Shown one piece after another: positions 27,727-36,991 of a stretch of DNA of 64,000 bases (positions are counted from its first letter, which is position 1; every line of letters starts with the position of its first letter). This DNA comes from Methylophilaceae bacterium (lineage in GTDB: Bacteria; Pseudomonadota; Gammaproteobacteria; Burkholderiales; Methylophilaceae). The notes under the pieces are model-generated. The model did no database searches. It was not told where the DNA came from and saw nothing but the letters and a program-made list of their open reading frames with translations. Location: contig JAIYBT010000013.1 in NCBI GenBank assembly GCA_027488395.1, positions 1-64,000 on the forward strand, given 5' to 3'. The position numbers were made by a program, and so were the translations under genes.

Positions 27727-27942
27727 TTATAAATAATTGTCTTCGCGTTGATGCCGAACCGCTAAAAGGGGGACAGTAGCATGCGCTTCAACTTCAAACA
27801 GTGCCACATCACCATTGGTACCAAAGCGAATAATTAGCGCGCGCAAAAATGGATTGTTTGCTAACGCTTTTCTGCAACTGTAAGGGAACGTATTTAAAAG
27901 CTCGACAGCTTTCTTGACAACCACGCGTGGACGTTTAATCAT
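27727..27942 (-). pseudogene. Truncated RelE/ParE family toxin
   Basis: The 71 codons match the C-terminal two thirds of ParE-type toxins: a helix ending in LLNTFPYSCRKA, then LRALIIRFGTNGDVALFEV and the terminal VRHQREDNYL. The usual N-terminal strand and first helix (about 30 residues) are absent, and no antitoxin with a normal start is found next to it. I read it as an inactive remnant. A short start at MIKRPRV is present but would give a toxin lacking its first strand. Confidence 0.65.
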
Positions 27943-28049
27943 TGATTAAATCGTAGCGATCACCATTTTTTTCAGGTAGTCATCCATAAGTTTTGGCATG
28001 GATTTGGCATCATGCAAACGGCCGACTCGTTCACCTTTGATGAAGTGAT

Positions 28050-28685
28050 TTACTCAATACGCGTGCGCTGAACCAGTTGTTCTACCTGCGCCAACGGCAT
28101 CCGCGTGATGCCGATACGCTCGCCCGCCTTGCGCGGTGCGGTGCGTAAATCATTCACTTCAAAGACGCTGATGCGTTGCGTACCGTAGCGGGTTTCCACC
28201 AACAGGACGGGGACACGTTTGCGCACCAATTCATGCTTTTGTTTACTGGGGCGGTCAGATAATCGATACTGTTGCTCTTCGGCGTGGTAGGGAATATTTT
28301 GGTTAAGCAGGTGAATTTCGAGCTCTTTGGCACTTTCGGCGAACACATGAATCTCGGTATCGGCATGTGGTCCCGCCGTCCCTTCCAGCACGGCACCGGT
28401 GAGGTGCGGTTGAAGTTTATCGAGTAGGCGCATGGTATGGATGGCGGCATGGCGCAAATCATGCAGATGCGCCGCATCTTGTTCATCCCCGTACAAGGCA
28501 TGATATTCACGTAAGGCAGCGTCAATTTCGGCATTGGTGGGCAGCGGCACATCATGCATTAAGCCCATCGATTTGATGGCTTTGCGTTTGGCACGGCCAT
28601 AATCGCTGATGCCTTCTTCGTACATCAAGCGCGCAGCAGATTGCGCGATTTCTTGTCTTAAGTCGCTGCCAAAATCCTCAAACAT
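28050..28685 (-). CDS. Nucleotidyltransferase-like hypothetical protein
   Basis: This is a 211-residue cytosolic protein found in many betaproteobacteria next to central genes; I know it only as a conserved hypothetical sometimes labelled nucleotidyltransferase. The N-terminal half is helical (ARLMYEEGISDYGRAKRKAIKSMG, then HALYGDEQDAAHLHDLRHAAIHTMRLL). The middle carries VLEGTAGPHADTEIHVFAESAKELEIHLL, where the acidic ADTEIHVF strand resembles a polymerase-beta-like site. The ATG at 28685 overlaps nothing but sits just four bases past the mrcA stop codon, so the two are co-transcribed. Confidence 0.75.
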   Translation of the reverse strand: MFEDFGSDLRQEIAQSAARLMYEEGISDYGRAKRKAIKSMGLMHDVPLPTNAEIDAALREYHALYGDEQDAAHLHDLRHAAIHTMRLLDKLQPHLTGAVLEGTAGPHADTEIHVFAESAKELEIHLLNQNIPYHAEEQQYRLSDRPSKQKHELVRKRVPVLLVETRYGTQRISVFEVNDLRTAPRKAGERIGITRMPLAQVEQLVQRTRIE

Positions 28686-28689
28686 GGAC

Positions 28690-31107
28690 TTAATTTCCAC
28701 CTAACATGCGTGCCGCAGGGTTGACGGGTAATTTGCGATCTTCGTTGTTGCCCGAGGTAATGTCACCAATCAAACGATCTAGGAACGAGGGTTCGCCGTC
28801 TTCTGCAGGCGCGGTGTCCGGGTCTTCTAAGCCTGGCAATTGTTGTGGCGTTTCATTAGGTAAGTGTTCTTCATAAAAGTACTCGTAAATGCCGGGTTCA
28901 TCTTCATTGATTTGCGCACCGGTGTTGGCATCTATTTTTAACTGAACTACACCGTCTGGCACTTTGTATTGATAAATTGGTGATCCACGTAAGGTGTCTT
29001 GCATGTATTTAATCCAAATCGGCAACGCCGCACGTCCCCCAGTTTCGCCTTTGCCCAAGTTTTTGGGGTTGTCATAGCCCATCCATGCAACGGCAACTTC
29101 TTTGGGATGATAGCCAGCAAACCATGCATCGTTTTGATCGTTGGTGGTGCCGGTTTTACCGGCAATATCTGGCCGCCCCAGCGATAAGGCCGCTTTTGCG
29201 GTGCCATCGCGTATGACGTCTTGTAACATTGAAGTGATGATAAATGCATTGCGTGGGTCAAGCACCCGTTGGGCTGACACATGACGGCCAGGTTGCACCG
29301 CTTGTAACACTTTGCCACGGCTATCAACAATTTTTTCAATCAAATAGGGTTGCACGCGATAGCCGCTATTGGCAAACGTGGCATAACCAGCCGCCAGTTG
29401 CCACACCGTGGTGGCGCCCGCACCCAAGGCTGTAGATAAATACGGCGGGTGATCTTTTGGATCAAAGCCAAATCGACGTAAATGGTTTTGCGCATAGCCC
29501 GCGCCAATTGCACGCATCAAGCGGATCGAAATGGTATTTTTGGAGGTCGCCAATGCTTGGCGTAAACGCATCGGCCCCGCATATTTTTCATCATAGTTTT
29601 GCGGTTCCCAGCTTTTGCCGCTGCCGGTTTCTTCAGCCGAAAAACTGATCGGTGCATCTTCAAAGATGCTGGCTGGGGTGTAGCCTTTTTCAAGTGCTGC
29701 CGAATATATAAAGGGTTTAAAGCTTGACCCTGGTTGGCGTCTCGCTTGTGTGACATGGTTATATTTATTGCGTTGAAAACTAAAGCCACCGACCAGCGCG
29801 TTGACACCCCCTGTTTCTGGATTTATCGCAATCATGGCACTTTCAACCTGCGGTAATTGCACCACGGTCCAAGCATCATTTAAGCGATATACCCGAATCA
29901 CAGCGCCCAGCGTCAGGGTAGTGGGCCCCGCTTGTTTGGGCAGCATATGGTTTTTCACCAAGGTAATGGCGTTGTCTTGCAAGGTCAGGCGTAGCCCACT
30001 TTTGGTCACAACAGACAATGCATTGGGGGCGATATGGGTGACCAAAGCGGGCACAAATTGGTTATAGGTTGTAAATTCGCGTAAGCGCTCCACGGCATCT
30101 GCTTCACTGATATTGGGTGGAATGCTGAGTTTTTTTTCAGGACCGCGAAAGCCATGCCGTAACTCAAAATTGATCATGCCTTGCAGCATAGCCACGTTGG
30201 CGGCTTGTTGATGACGTTTATTGATGGTGGTGTAGACCCGTAAGCCACTTGAATAAATCTGATCACCATAGCGCTTAAACAGGGTGGCCCGCACAATTTC
30301 AGCCACATACTCGGCGCCCAGCGGCTGTGTAAATTTTGCTGATTGAAATTTGAGCGGGGTGCGCATGGCTGTTTTGAATTGGGCTTGCGTAATCAGGCCG
30401 TATCGTTGCATATCGCGTAACACTTCGTGTTGGCGACTAATCGCAAAGCTTGGATGTACTAGAGGATCATATTTGCTTGGCGCTTTGGGCAATCCCGCCA
30501 ACAACGCAGCTTCGGCTAAGTTTAAGTCTTTGATATCTTTATCAAAATAGGTTTTTGATGCAGTGGCAAAGCCATACGCCCGTTCACCTAAATAAATCTG
30601 GTTTAAATACAGTTCTAGTATTTTATCTTTGCTGATGGCGTTTTCAATTTTGATGGCCAGTAATGCCTCTTTAATTTTGGTCCACAAGTTACGCGGGGTA
30701 TCTGGCTCGCTAAAAAAGTTTTTGGCGACTTGCATGGTGATGGTGCTGGCGCCTTCATGGCCGCGCCCAGTGATGTTGTTACGAATGGCACGCAAAATGC
30801 CAGTGGTATCGATGCCGCCATGCTTGTAAAAGCGGCGGTCTTCAATCGCTAAAATGGCATCTTTCATCACTTTTGGCGTTTGTTCAATCGGCACAAATGC
30901 GCGTCTTTCTTGGCCAAATTCGCCAATCAAGCTGCCTTCTGCATCAAAAACGCGTAGCGGTAATTTTGGGTGGTAATCCGTCAATGCTTCTAGCGAAGGC
31001 AGGGATGGATACAAGATACTCATCATCAAGACCAATAGGGCCGCAACGATCAAACTGCCGACGATAGATAAGAAAAGAAAGTACTGCAACCAGTGTTTTG
31101 AGTTCAT
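28690..31107 (-). CDS. mrcA: Penicillin-binding protein 1A (bifunctional)
   Basis: This 805-residue class A PBP builds peptidoglycan with both glycosyltransferase and transpeptidase activities. A membrane anchor (FLSIVGSLIVAALLVLMMSI) is followed by the GT51 domain with EDRRFYKHGG and GASTITMQVAKN. The transpeptidase motifs are SSFK (in RQPGSSFKPFIY), SKN and KTGTTND. An OB-like insert separates the domains, as in PonA/MrcA. It is divergent from pilMNOPQ, a classic arrangement in beta- and gammaproteobacteria. Confidence 0.96.
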   Translation of the reverse strand: MNSKHWLQYFLFLSIVGSLIVAALLVLMMSILYPSLPSLEALTDYHPKLPLRVFDAEGSLIGEFGQERRAFVPIEQTPKVMKDAILAIEDRRFYKHGGIDTTGILRAIRNNITGRGHEGASTITMQVAKNFFSEPDTPRNLWTKIKEALLAIKIENAISKDKILELYLNQIYLGERAYGFATASKTYFDKDIKDLNLAEAALLAGLPKAPSKYDPLVHPSFAISRQHEVLRDMQRYGLITQAQFKTAMRTPLKFQSAKFTQPLGAEYVAEIVRATLFKRYGDQIYSSGLRVYTTINKRHQQAANVAMLQGMINFELRHGFRGPEKKLSIPPNISEADAVERLREFTTYNQFVPALVTHIAPNALSVVTKSGLRLTLQDNAITLVKNHMLPKQAGPTTLTLGAVIRVYRLNDAWTVVQLPQVESAMIAINPETGGVNALVGGFSFQRNKYNHVTQARRQPGSSFKPFIYSAALEKGYTPASIFEDAPISFSAEETGSGKSWEPQNYDEKYAGPMRLRQALATSKNTISIRLMRAIGAGYAQNHLRRFGFDPKDHPPYLSTALGAGATTVWQLAAGYATFANSGYRVQPYLIEKIVDSRGKVLQAVQPGRHVSAQRVLDPRNAFIITSMLQDVIRDGTAKAALSLGRPDIAGKTGTTNDQNDAWFAGYHPKEVAVAWMGYDNPKNLGKGETGGRAALPIWIKYMQDTLRGSPIYQYKVPDGVVQLKIDANTGAQINEDEPGIYEYFYEEHLPNETPQQLPGLEDPDTAPAEDGEPSFLDRLIGDITSGNNEDRKLPVNPAARMLGGN

Positions 31108-31162
31108 GCCGAGGAGTGCTCATCCAGAGAATTACCCTTGAATTGTAATCTTTTTTTAGTGA

Positions 31163-31286
31163 TGCATCGGTAGTTAATTATGGAATCATGCAAATTATCG
31201 TCAGGGATTTGCTGTGTTACCGCCTGTGTTTTGCATCGGTAAGCAAGTGACACTTTTTGCCACTTTCGCTTGGCATGGTTGATGCA
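31163..31286 (+). promoter_or_regulatory. Sigma-54 promoter region of pilMNOPQ
   Basis: TGGCATGGTTGATGCA (31271-31286) has the RpoN GG and GC pairs exactly 12 bp apart with one mismatch in the -12 box; the start is predicted near 31297. Upstream, TGCATCGGTA occurs twice as a direct repeat (31163-31172 and 31232-31241), and TTACCG/CGGTAA forms an inverted pair around 31217-31242. These may be activator sites. The mrcA promoter must also lie in this divergent spacer. Confidence 0.65.
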
Positions 31287-31322
31287 TATCCCCTCTACTG
31301 TTGAGTAAAAAAGGTGAATCCG

Positions 31323-32396
31323 TTGAATTTTGGCTTACTTAAAGGCAATGCTGCCAGCTTTATTGGAGTGGATGTGAGCGCCAGTGCGATCAAAATGGTC
31401 GAGCTGTCAGCCAGTACCAAACAGCAATATCGCTTAGAAAGCTACGCACAAGTCAACTTGCCAAAAGGCGCAGTGACCGATGGCAATATCAGCGATTTAA
31501 CCCAAGTGGCGGATGCAATGAAAACGGCTTGGCGATTACTCGGTTCACGGTCCAAACAAATCGCAATGGCAATGCCGTCTTCTGCTGTCATTTCAAAACG
31601 TGTTGCCATTGCTGCGGATTTATCGGAAACCGATCTTGAATTACAGGTGGAATCCGAAGCCAATCAGTACATTCCGTTTCCGCTTGAGGAAATGAATTTA
31701 GATTTTCAAGTGTTAGGGCCAAAAGCTAAAAACAGCCAAGAGGTGGAAGTGCTGATCGCCGCCGCTAAAAAAGAAAAAATTGAAGATCGGGTGGCTGTGG
31801 CAGAAGAAGCAGGGTTAAAAGTAAGCATCATGGATGTAGATGCGTATGCCACTGAAACCGTATTTCGTTTATTGGCGAAACAACTGCCTGATTACGACAA
31901 ACGCACCACAACGATGATTGTCGACATTGGCGCGCAGATGACCCATATCAATGTGATGGTGGGCTTAGATTCGGTCTACACACGCGAGCAACCGTTTGGC
32001 GGTGCCACGCTCGCGCAAGAAATACAACGCCGCTATGGGTTATCCGCGGAAGACGCTGAACTGGCGAGGCGTCAAGGTGAGTTACCTGCCTCTTATGCTG
32101 AGGAGGTGCTAACACCTTTTATGCAATCCGTCGCTTCTGAAATCATGCGTGCGGTGTCATTTTTTACGAATTCTACCCAGCATACCAAAGTGGATCAGGT
32201 GGTGCTGGCGGGGGGCGTAGCCGCTTTGCCAGGGCTGACGGCGTTGGTTGCAGAAAAAACCAGCATTACCACCACGCTTGCACATCCGTTCGCCAACATG
32301 GCGCTGGCCAGCAAAATTAAAGCACATCAACTGGCGATTGATGCGCCTTCGTTGATGGTGGCCTGTGGTTTAGCCATGCGCGGGGTGCAAGCATGA
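31323..32396 (+). CDS. pilM: Type IV pilus assembly ATPase-like protein PilM
   Basis: PilM is a cytosolic actin-fold protein that binds the N-terminus of PilN and links the alignment complex to the motor. The protein shows the N-terminal FIGVDVSASAIKMVEL strand-loop, TTTMIVDIGAQMTHINV and VVLAGGVAALPGL phosphate-binding elements. I favour the TTG at 31323 because AAGGTG lies six bases before it; the in-frame GTG at 31314 is inside that ribosome site. The stop overlaps pilN by four bases. Confidence 0.93.
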   Translation: MNFGLLKGNAASFIGVDVSASAIKMVELSASTKQQYRLESYAQVNLPKGAVTDGNISDLTQVADAMKTAWRLLGSRSKQIAMAMPSSAVISKRVAIAADLSETDLELQVESEANQYIPFPLEEMNLDFQVLGPKAKNSQEVEVLIAAAKKEKIEDRVAVAEEAGLKVSIMDVDAYATETVFRLLAKQLPDYDKRTTTMIVDIGAQMTHINVMVGLDSVYTREQPFGGATLAQEIQRRYGLSAEDAELARRQGELPASYAEEVLTPFMQSVASEIMRAVSFFTNSTQHTKVDQVVLAGGVAALPGLTALVAEKTSITTTLAHPFANMALASKIKAHQLAIDAPSLMVACGLAMRGVQA

Positions 32397-32986
32397 TATT
32401 AACTATCAATTTATTGCCCCATCGCCAACTACGTCGTGCTGAAAAGCAGCGTGAATTTGGCTTAATGGCGGCGCTGGTGGCGGTTGCCATGGCGGCGATT
32501 ATGTTTGTCAGTTGGAGTTTTATCAAATCTAGCATTGAGGGCCAACAGGCGCGTAATCAACGGATACAAGACGAAATTGCGCGCCTTGATCAGGAAATCG
32601 TAGCTATCAGTGGCTTAAAAACGCAAATCCAGCATGTGTTAGAGCGTAAACAAATTGTCGAGCGCTTACAAAGCGATCGTAACCTCGCGGTGCAAGTGTT
32701 GGATGAGCTTGCGCGACAAGTCCCCGAGGGCATTTATTTAAAAAGTATTAAACAATTGGGCGATGAAATTGTGCTAAGCGGCGTGGCGGATACCAATGCG
32801 CGCGTCGCCAGCTTAGTCCACAACTTGGGGCTATCGCAGATCGTGCGCGACCCTAATTTGGTGGAAATCAAAGCCACCCATACGCAACCCGAACGTCAAT
32901 TGTTTGAGTTTGTACTGAAATTATCGTTAACTTTGCCGAAGACACCTGCGCCTGCCGCCGCGGTGCCTGCAGTCCCTAAAGGATAG
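32393..32986 (+). CDS. pilN: Type IV pilus alignment protein PilN
   Basis: This 197-residue inner-membrane protein begins with the PilM-binding INLLPHRQLRRAEKQREFG motif, followed by one membrane helix (MAALVAVAMAAIMFVSWSF), a coiled coil and a ferredoxin-like fold (YLKSIKQLGDEIVLSGVADTNARVASL). It dimerises with PilO and connects PilM to PilP. The C-terminal tail is Ala/Pro rich. The ATG overlaps the pilM stop. Confidence 0.94.
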   Translation: MILTINLLPHRQLRRAEKQREFGLMAALVAVAMAAIMFVSWSFIKSSIEGQQARNQRIQDEIARLDQEIVAISGLKTQIQHVLERKQIVERLQSDRNLAVQVLDELARQVPEGIYLKSIKQLGDEIVLSGVADTNARVASLVHNLGLSQIVRDPNLVEIKATHTQPERQLFEFVLKLSLTLPKTPAPAAAVPAVPKG

Positions 32987-32994
32987 CGCTCACC

Positions 32995-33639
32995 ATGCAG
33001 CTCAATGATTTTAAAGAGATAGATTGGAAAAGTGCGGGTAACTTACCTGCACCGATGAAAGCCGTGTTACTCAGTATATTGGCGATCGTGATCTTGTTGT
33101 TAGGCTATGCCGCATTGCTTAACCCAAACCTGAAAGCCTTGCGCGAAGAGCAAGAAAAAGAACAAGCGCTGCGCGATACATTCATGGCCAAAAAATTGCA
33201 AGCCATCAAAATCGATGCTTATAAAAAGCAGATGGTCGAGATTGAGCAGACCTTTGGTGCGCTATTAAAGCAGTTGCCAGACAAATCACAAATGGATGGC
33301 TTGTTAACGGATATCAATGAGGCGGGCTTGGCGCAAGGCTTGGCTTTTGAAGCCTTTATTCCGCAAGAAGAGGTGTTTGCTGATTTTTATGCCGAAAAAC
33401 CGATTCAGATCAAAGTGGTTGGCCGATATCACCAGCTAGGCGCCTTTGCGACCGAAGTGGCTAAATTATCGCGCATTGTGACCTTGAACAATCTACATAT
33501 TCAGCCTGTGGGTAAAGATGACAAAACCCACAAAGATGGCCTATTGATGGAAGCCGTGGCCAAAACCTATCGTTATTTAGATGCCGATGAGGTATCCGCC
33601 CGTCAAGCGCTGGCATTAAAAGCAGGGAAAAAGCCATGA
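32995..33639 (+). CDS. pilO: Type IV pilus alignment protein PilO
   Basis: The 214-residue protein has a short cytosolic start, one membrane helix (LLSILAIVILLLGYAALL), a coiled coil and the C-terminal domain with KSQMDGLLTDINEAGLAQGL and KVVGRYHQLGAFATEVAKLSRIV, the standard PilO signature. It forms a periplasmic heterodimer with PilN. The end overlaps the pilP start by four bases. Confidence 0.94.
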   Translation: MQLNDFKEIDWKSAGNLPAPMKAVLLSILAIVILLLGYAALLNPNLKALREEQEKEQALRDTFMAKKLQAIKIDAYKKQMVEIEQTFGALLKQLPDKSQMDGLLTDINEAGLAQGLAFEAFIPQEEVFADFYAEKPIQIKVVGRYHQLGAFATEVAKLSRIVTLNNLHIQPVGKDDKTHKDGLLMEAVAKTYRYLDADEVSARQALALKAGKKP

Positions 33640-34175
33640 GAATGACACAAGTGATGCGATGGATGCTATGCGGACTGGTCAGTGTGCTCACTGGATGTGC
33701 CAATCAAGCCAGTGATGATTTAACACAGTGGATGCAGCAATCCGATCATTTGGTGGCGATGGCGATTGAGCCGCTGCCTGAAGTCCAAGCGTTTGTGCCT
33801 AAACCTTATAACGCAGATGGCAGCTTACAAGATCCCTTTGTGCCGCATAAAGCGCAATTGCCAGACATGGCTCTGCAGCCCGATATGCAGCGTCGGCGTG
33901 AACCCCTAGAAGCCTATCCGTTAGAAGGCTTGCGGTTTGTGGGGGTGGTCAGTCGCAAGCAAAAAATATTCGCCACCGTGCAAACCACCGATCAACAAGT
34001 GTTTCAGGTAAAGCCAGGGAACTACATTGGGGAGCATTTTGGCTTGATTACTGCGCTCAACCTCAACCCAAAGACACAACATTACGAGATGCACGTGAAA
34101 GAAACGGTACAAGATCCCACCAGTGGTGAGTGGGCTGTACATATGACCACATTGGAATTGCAGGATAAAGAATGA
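33636..34175 (+). CDS. pilP: Type IV pilus lipoprotein PilP
   Basis: This 179-residue lipoprotein has the lipobox LTGC at about residues 18-21. A disordered linker with DPFVP leads to the compact C-terminal beta-sandwich (LEGLRFVGVVSRKQKIFATVQT, then VKPGNYIGEHFGLITAL). PilP bridges the inner-membrane PilNO pair to the secretin PilQ. The end overlaps the pilQ start by four bases. Confidence 0.94.
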   Translation: MRMTQVMRWMLCGLVSVLTGCANQASDDLTQWMQQSDHLVAMAIEPLPEVQAFVPKPYNADGSLQDPFVPHKAQLPDMALQPDMQRRREPLEAYPLEGLRFVGVVSRKQKIFATVQTTDQQVFQVKPGNYIGEHFGLITALNLNPKTQHYEMHVKETVQDPTSGEWAVHMTTLELQDKE

Positions 34176-36379
34176 TGAAAAAATATACACTTGGCTTTTG
34201 GCTTGGTTGCTGTGTGTGGCTGCTCGGCAATGCGTCCAGTGCGCTCGCTGCAACGGCTGCATTGAATCAAATCCAAACCGTCGATGTCACCACGTTGCCT
34301 GGCGGGCGGCTCAATATTCAAATGCAGCTGTCACAAAGCTTAAATAGCGTGCCGACCAGTTTTACGCTGACCAATCCGCCGCGCATTGTGTTTGACATGC
34401 CCAATACGCACAATGCAATGGGTAAAAATGTGGTGGCCGTCAATCAAGGTGTGCTTAAAACGGTACAAGTGGTACAAGCGGGTGATCGTAGTCGCGTGGT
34501 GCTTAATTTGGCGCAAGCGGTGCCGCATCAATTGCAAATGAAAGACCACGGCTTGCAAGTTGGCCTCGATCATGAAACTGCAGATACGGCACCAACTGTT
34601 GCAAATAAACGCTTTGTGGAGCCAGAAAAAGTACCAACGGCCCACCGTATTCAAAACATTGAGTTTATGCGTGGTCGCAATGGCGAGGGCCGCATTGTGG
34701 TGGATTTGTCCGATAACAATATGGGCATCAATGTAAAAAATGTGGGTAAAACAGTGGTGGTGGATGTTGCCAATGCGGAACTGCCTGAGCATCTACAACG
34801 CCGCTTGAATGTGATCAATTTTAATACGCCTGTGCTGTTTGTGGATGCACTACACCAACGCAATCAAACCCAAATTGTGATCGAGCCGCAAGGCGATTGG
34901 GAGCAATCGACCTATCAGACCGACCGCAAATTGGTGGTGGATATTCGCCCATTGGTAAAAGACCCCAATAAGCTGATACAAGGCAGTAAACAAGGCTATG
35001 CAGGTGAAAAGCTCTCGCTTAACTTTCAACGTGTAGATGTCCGCGATGTATTGAAAGTGATCGCTGACTTTACGGGTAAAAACATTGTGGTCAGTGATGC
35101 GGTGACTGGCAGTGTGACCATCGGGTTAAAAGATGTGCCTTGGGATCAAGCGCTTGATGTGATTATGAAAAGCAAAGGCTTAGACATGCGCGTCAATGGC
35201 AGTGTGATCTCAGTCGCGCCCGCTGAAGAATTTGCCGCAAAAGAAAAAGCTCAACTCACTGCGGAAATGGAGCGCGAAACCCTAGAAACGCTGCGTACCG
35301 AAGTGTTTTCTCTCAAGTATCAAAAAGCAGGCGATTTTAGAAATATGCTATTGGGGGGCGGCGCTGGCGCTACAACAGGGTCATCGGGAGGTAGTACGCA
35401 AGCAGGTGGGCGATTAAATCGTATTTTATCACCGCGTGGTAGCGTCACCTTTGATGCGCGTACCAATACCATTTTTGTGCAAGATACCGCTAAAAAGCTG
35501 GAAGAAATTCAAGCCATCATTAACAAAGTGGATGTGGCCGTTAAACAAGTGATGATTGAGTCACGCATGGTGATTGCATCGAATACGTTTTCTAAAGCTT
35601 TAGGCGCGCGTTTTGGCATCACGCAAACCGGCACCCCAGGCAGCAATACCAATGCCACCATCAGTGGTACCTTAGGGAATCGCTTTACGCAAATTTCCGC
35701 CACTGGCGTGGCGACCCAAGGCACACGTAACGGTAGTATTCAAACCGCCACCAATAATGGCAGTGTGCTGACCAGCTCGGACGGTCAACCCGATTTAATG
35801 TCGAACTTACCGGTCAATAATGCATTTGGCTCGGTGGCGCTGAGTTTGCTTAAATTGTCAGCCAATATGTTGCTTAACCTTGAGTTGTCAGCGCTTGAAG
35901 CCGATGCCCGCGGTAAAGTGATTTCCAGTCCACGTGTCACCACAGCTAATCAACAAAAAGCACGTATTGCGCAAGGGGTGGAGATCCCGTATCAAACCGC
36001 CACCAGCAGTGGTGCGACCGCAGTAAGTTTTAAGCGGGCAGAACTCAGTTTAGAGGTCACCCCACAAATCACGCCTGATCAAAAAATCATCATGGATTTA
36101 GATGTACGCAAAGATAGTCGCGGCGAAGAAACCTCTGGGGGGGTGGCGATTAATACCCAAAACGTGCAAACGCAAGTGTTGGTTGGTAACGGTGAGACTG
36201 TCGTGTTAGGTGGCATTTACGAGCAAGTATCGCGCAAGGGCCTAGACAAAGTACCATTTTTTGGAGATTTACCCATCGTTGGCTACGCCTTTAAACGCAC
36301 CACCAAGCAAGAGGATAAAACCGAGTTGCTGATCTTTATTACGCCAAAAATTCAAGATGACAGCCTTAGTTTAAACTAG
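34172..36379 (+). CDS. pilQ: Type IV pilus secretin PilQ
   Basis: The 735-residue outer-membrane secretin lets the pilus fibre cross the outer membrane. After the signal peptide come two AMIN domains (about residues 30-130 and 150-260) that bind peptidoglycan, a STN/N0 domain (LSLNFQRVDVRDVLKVIADF), the N1 domain and the secretin barrel with VPFFGDLPIVGYAFKRT and ELLIFITPKI. A Gly/Ser/Thr-rich loop interrupts the N1 region near residue 395. It is followed by a terminator that overlaps the aroK promoter. Confidence 0.96.
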   Translation: MMKKYTLGFWLGCCVWLLGNASSALAATAALNQIQTVDVTTLPGGRLNIQMQLSQSLNSVPTSFTLTNPPRIVFDMPNTHNAMGKNVVAVNQGVLKTVQVVQAGDRSRVVLNLAQAVPHQLQMKDHGLQVGLDHETADTAPTVANKRFVEPEKVPTAHRIQNIEFMRGRNGEGRIVVDLSDNNMGINVKNVGKTVVVDVANAELPEHLQRRLNVINFNTPVLFVDALHQRNQTQIVIEPQGDWEQSTYQTDRKLVVDIRPLVKDPNKLIQGSKQGYAGEKLSLNFQRVDVRDVLKVIADFTGKNIVVSDAVTGSVTIGLKDVPWDQALDVIMKSKGLDMRVNGSVISVAPAEEFAAKEKAQLTAEMERETLETLRTEVFSLKYQKAGDFRNMLLGGGAGATTGSSGGSTQAGGRLNRILSPRGSVTFDARTNTIFVQDTAKKLEEIQAIINKVDVAVKQVMIESRMVIASNTFSKALGARFGITQTGTPGSNTNATISGTLGNRFTQISATGVATQGTRNGSIQTATNNGSVLTSSDGQPDLMSNLPVNNAFGSVALSLLKLSANMLLNLELSALEADARGKVISSPRVTTANQQKARIAQGVEIPYQTATSSGATAVSFKRAELSLEVTPQITPDQKIIMDLDVRKDSRGEETSGGVAINTQNVQTQVLVGNGETVVLGGIYEQVSRKGLDKVPFFGDLPIVGYAFKRTTKQEDKTELLIFITPKIQDDSLSLN

Positions 36380-36405
36380 GCCAGACAGTAAACGCTGTAC
36401 AGTTA

Positions 36406-36434
36406 CTGACAGTGTGTCGGCAATCCCTTAAAAT
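36406..36434 (+). promoter_or_regulatory. Sigma-70 promoter of aroK interleaved with the pilQ terminator
   Basis: CTGACA (36406-36411) and TAAAAT (36429-36434) are separated by the ideal 17 bp; each matches the consensus at five of six bases. The predicted start (about 36441) lies in the terminator hairpin, after its left arm. A transcript from here cannot form the terminator, and keeps GGTTGGG as its only possible ribosome site. Confidence 0.65.
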
Positions 36435-36435
36435 G

Positions 36436-36460
36436 CCCAACTTAACGGTTGGGTTTTTTT
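36436..36460 (+). terminator. Intrinsic terminator after pilQ, abutting the aroK start codon
   Basis: CCCAAC (36436-36441) pairs with GTTGGG (36448-36453), followed by seven T residues that end directly at the aroK ATG (36461). The T tract occupies the place where a ribosome site would normally lie. Confidence 0.8.
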
Positions 36461-36991
36461 ATGGGTACACACATACCAAGTAAGATTTTTTTGATAGGCC
36501 TGATGGGCGCGGGTAAAACCACGGTCGGTAAGCTGATTGCTAAAAATCTTGGTAAATCTTTTTACGATACCGACCATATTATTGAGCAGCGCACGGGCGT
36601 GAAGATACCGACCATTTTTGAGCTTGAAGGGGAGGCAGGTTTTCGTAAGCGCGAAACCGATACCTTAAGCGAGTTTGCGCAGATGGATAATATTGTCCTA
36701 GCCACTGGCGGCGGCGTGATCATGGCGCCCGAAAACCGCACCATCCTCAGGCAGCATGGCTATGTGATTTATCTGCGCGCCAATGTGAATGAACTGTATT
36801 TACGCACTCGAAATGATAAAAATCGGCCACTGTTACAAAATGTCGATGTCAAAGCCAAACTCGAAGAGCTGTTTCATGCGCGTAATCCGCTATATACCGA
36901 AACCTCTCATTTAATTGTCGATACTGGTCATCAACCGGTGACGGTCATTATCCAAAAAATTGAAAGCGCATTGAACGCGTTGGAGTCATGA
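36461..36991 (+). CDS. aroK: Shikimate kinase AroK
   Basis: AroK phosphorylates shikimate in aromatic amino acid synthesis. The 176-residue protein shows Walker [13 protein letters not shown], the shikimate-binding [20 protein letters not shown] and GGGVI, and the lid arginine in [10 protein letters not shown] take the ATG at 36461 because the family starts just before the Walker A strand; it directly follows the terminator T tract, so initiation must use the G-rich GGTTGGG or be weak. The end overlaps aroB. Confidence 0.95.
   Translation: MGTHIPSKIFLIGLMGAGKTTVGKLIAKNLGKSFYDTDHIIEQRTGVKIPTIFELEGEAGFRKRETDTLSEFAQMDNIVLATGGGVIMAPENRTILRQHGYVIYLRANVNELYLRTRNDKNRPLLQNVDVKAKLEELFHARNPLYTETSHLIVDTGHQPVTVIIQKIESALNALES

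Larger units (their letters stand above)
27292..28049. other. Decayed intergenic region with gene remnants
   Basis: This 758-bp stretch between the exporter operon and the gene ending at 28050 has no intact operon. It contains two short minus-strand frames (27343-27606 and 27727-27942) and a 32-codon open stretch ending at 27946 that lacks a good start. Together they look like what is left of an integrated toxin-antitoxin or phage-like module. Confidence 0.6.
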
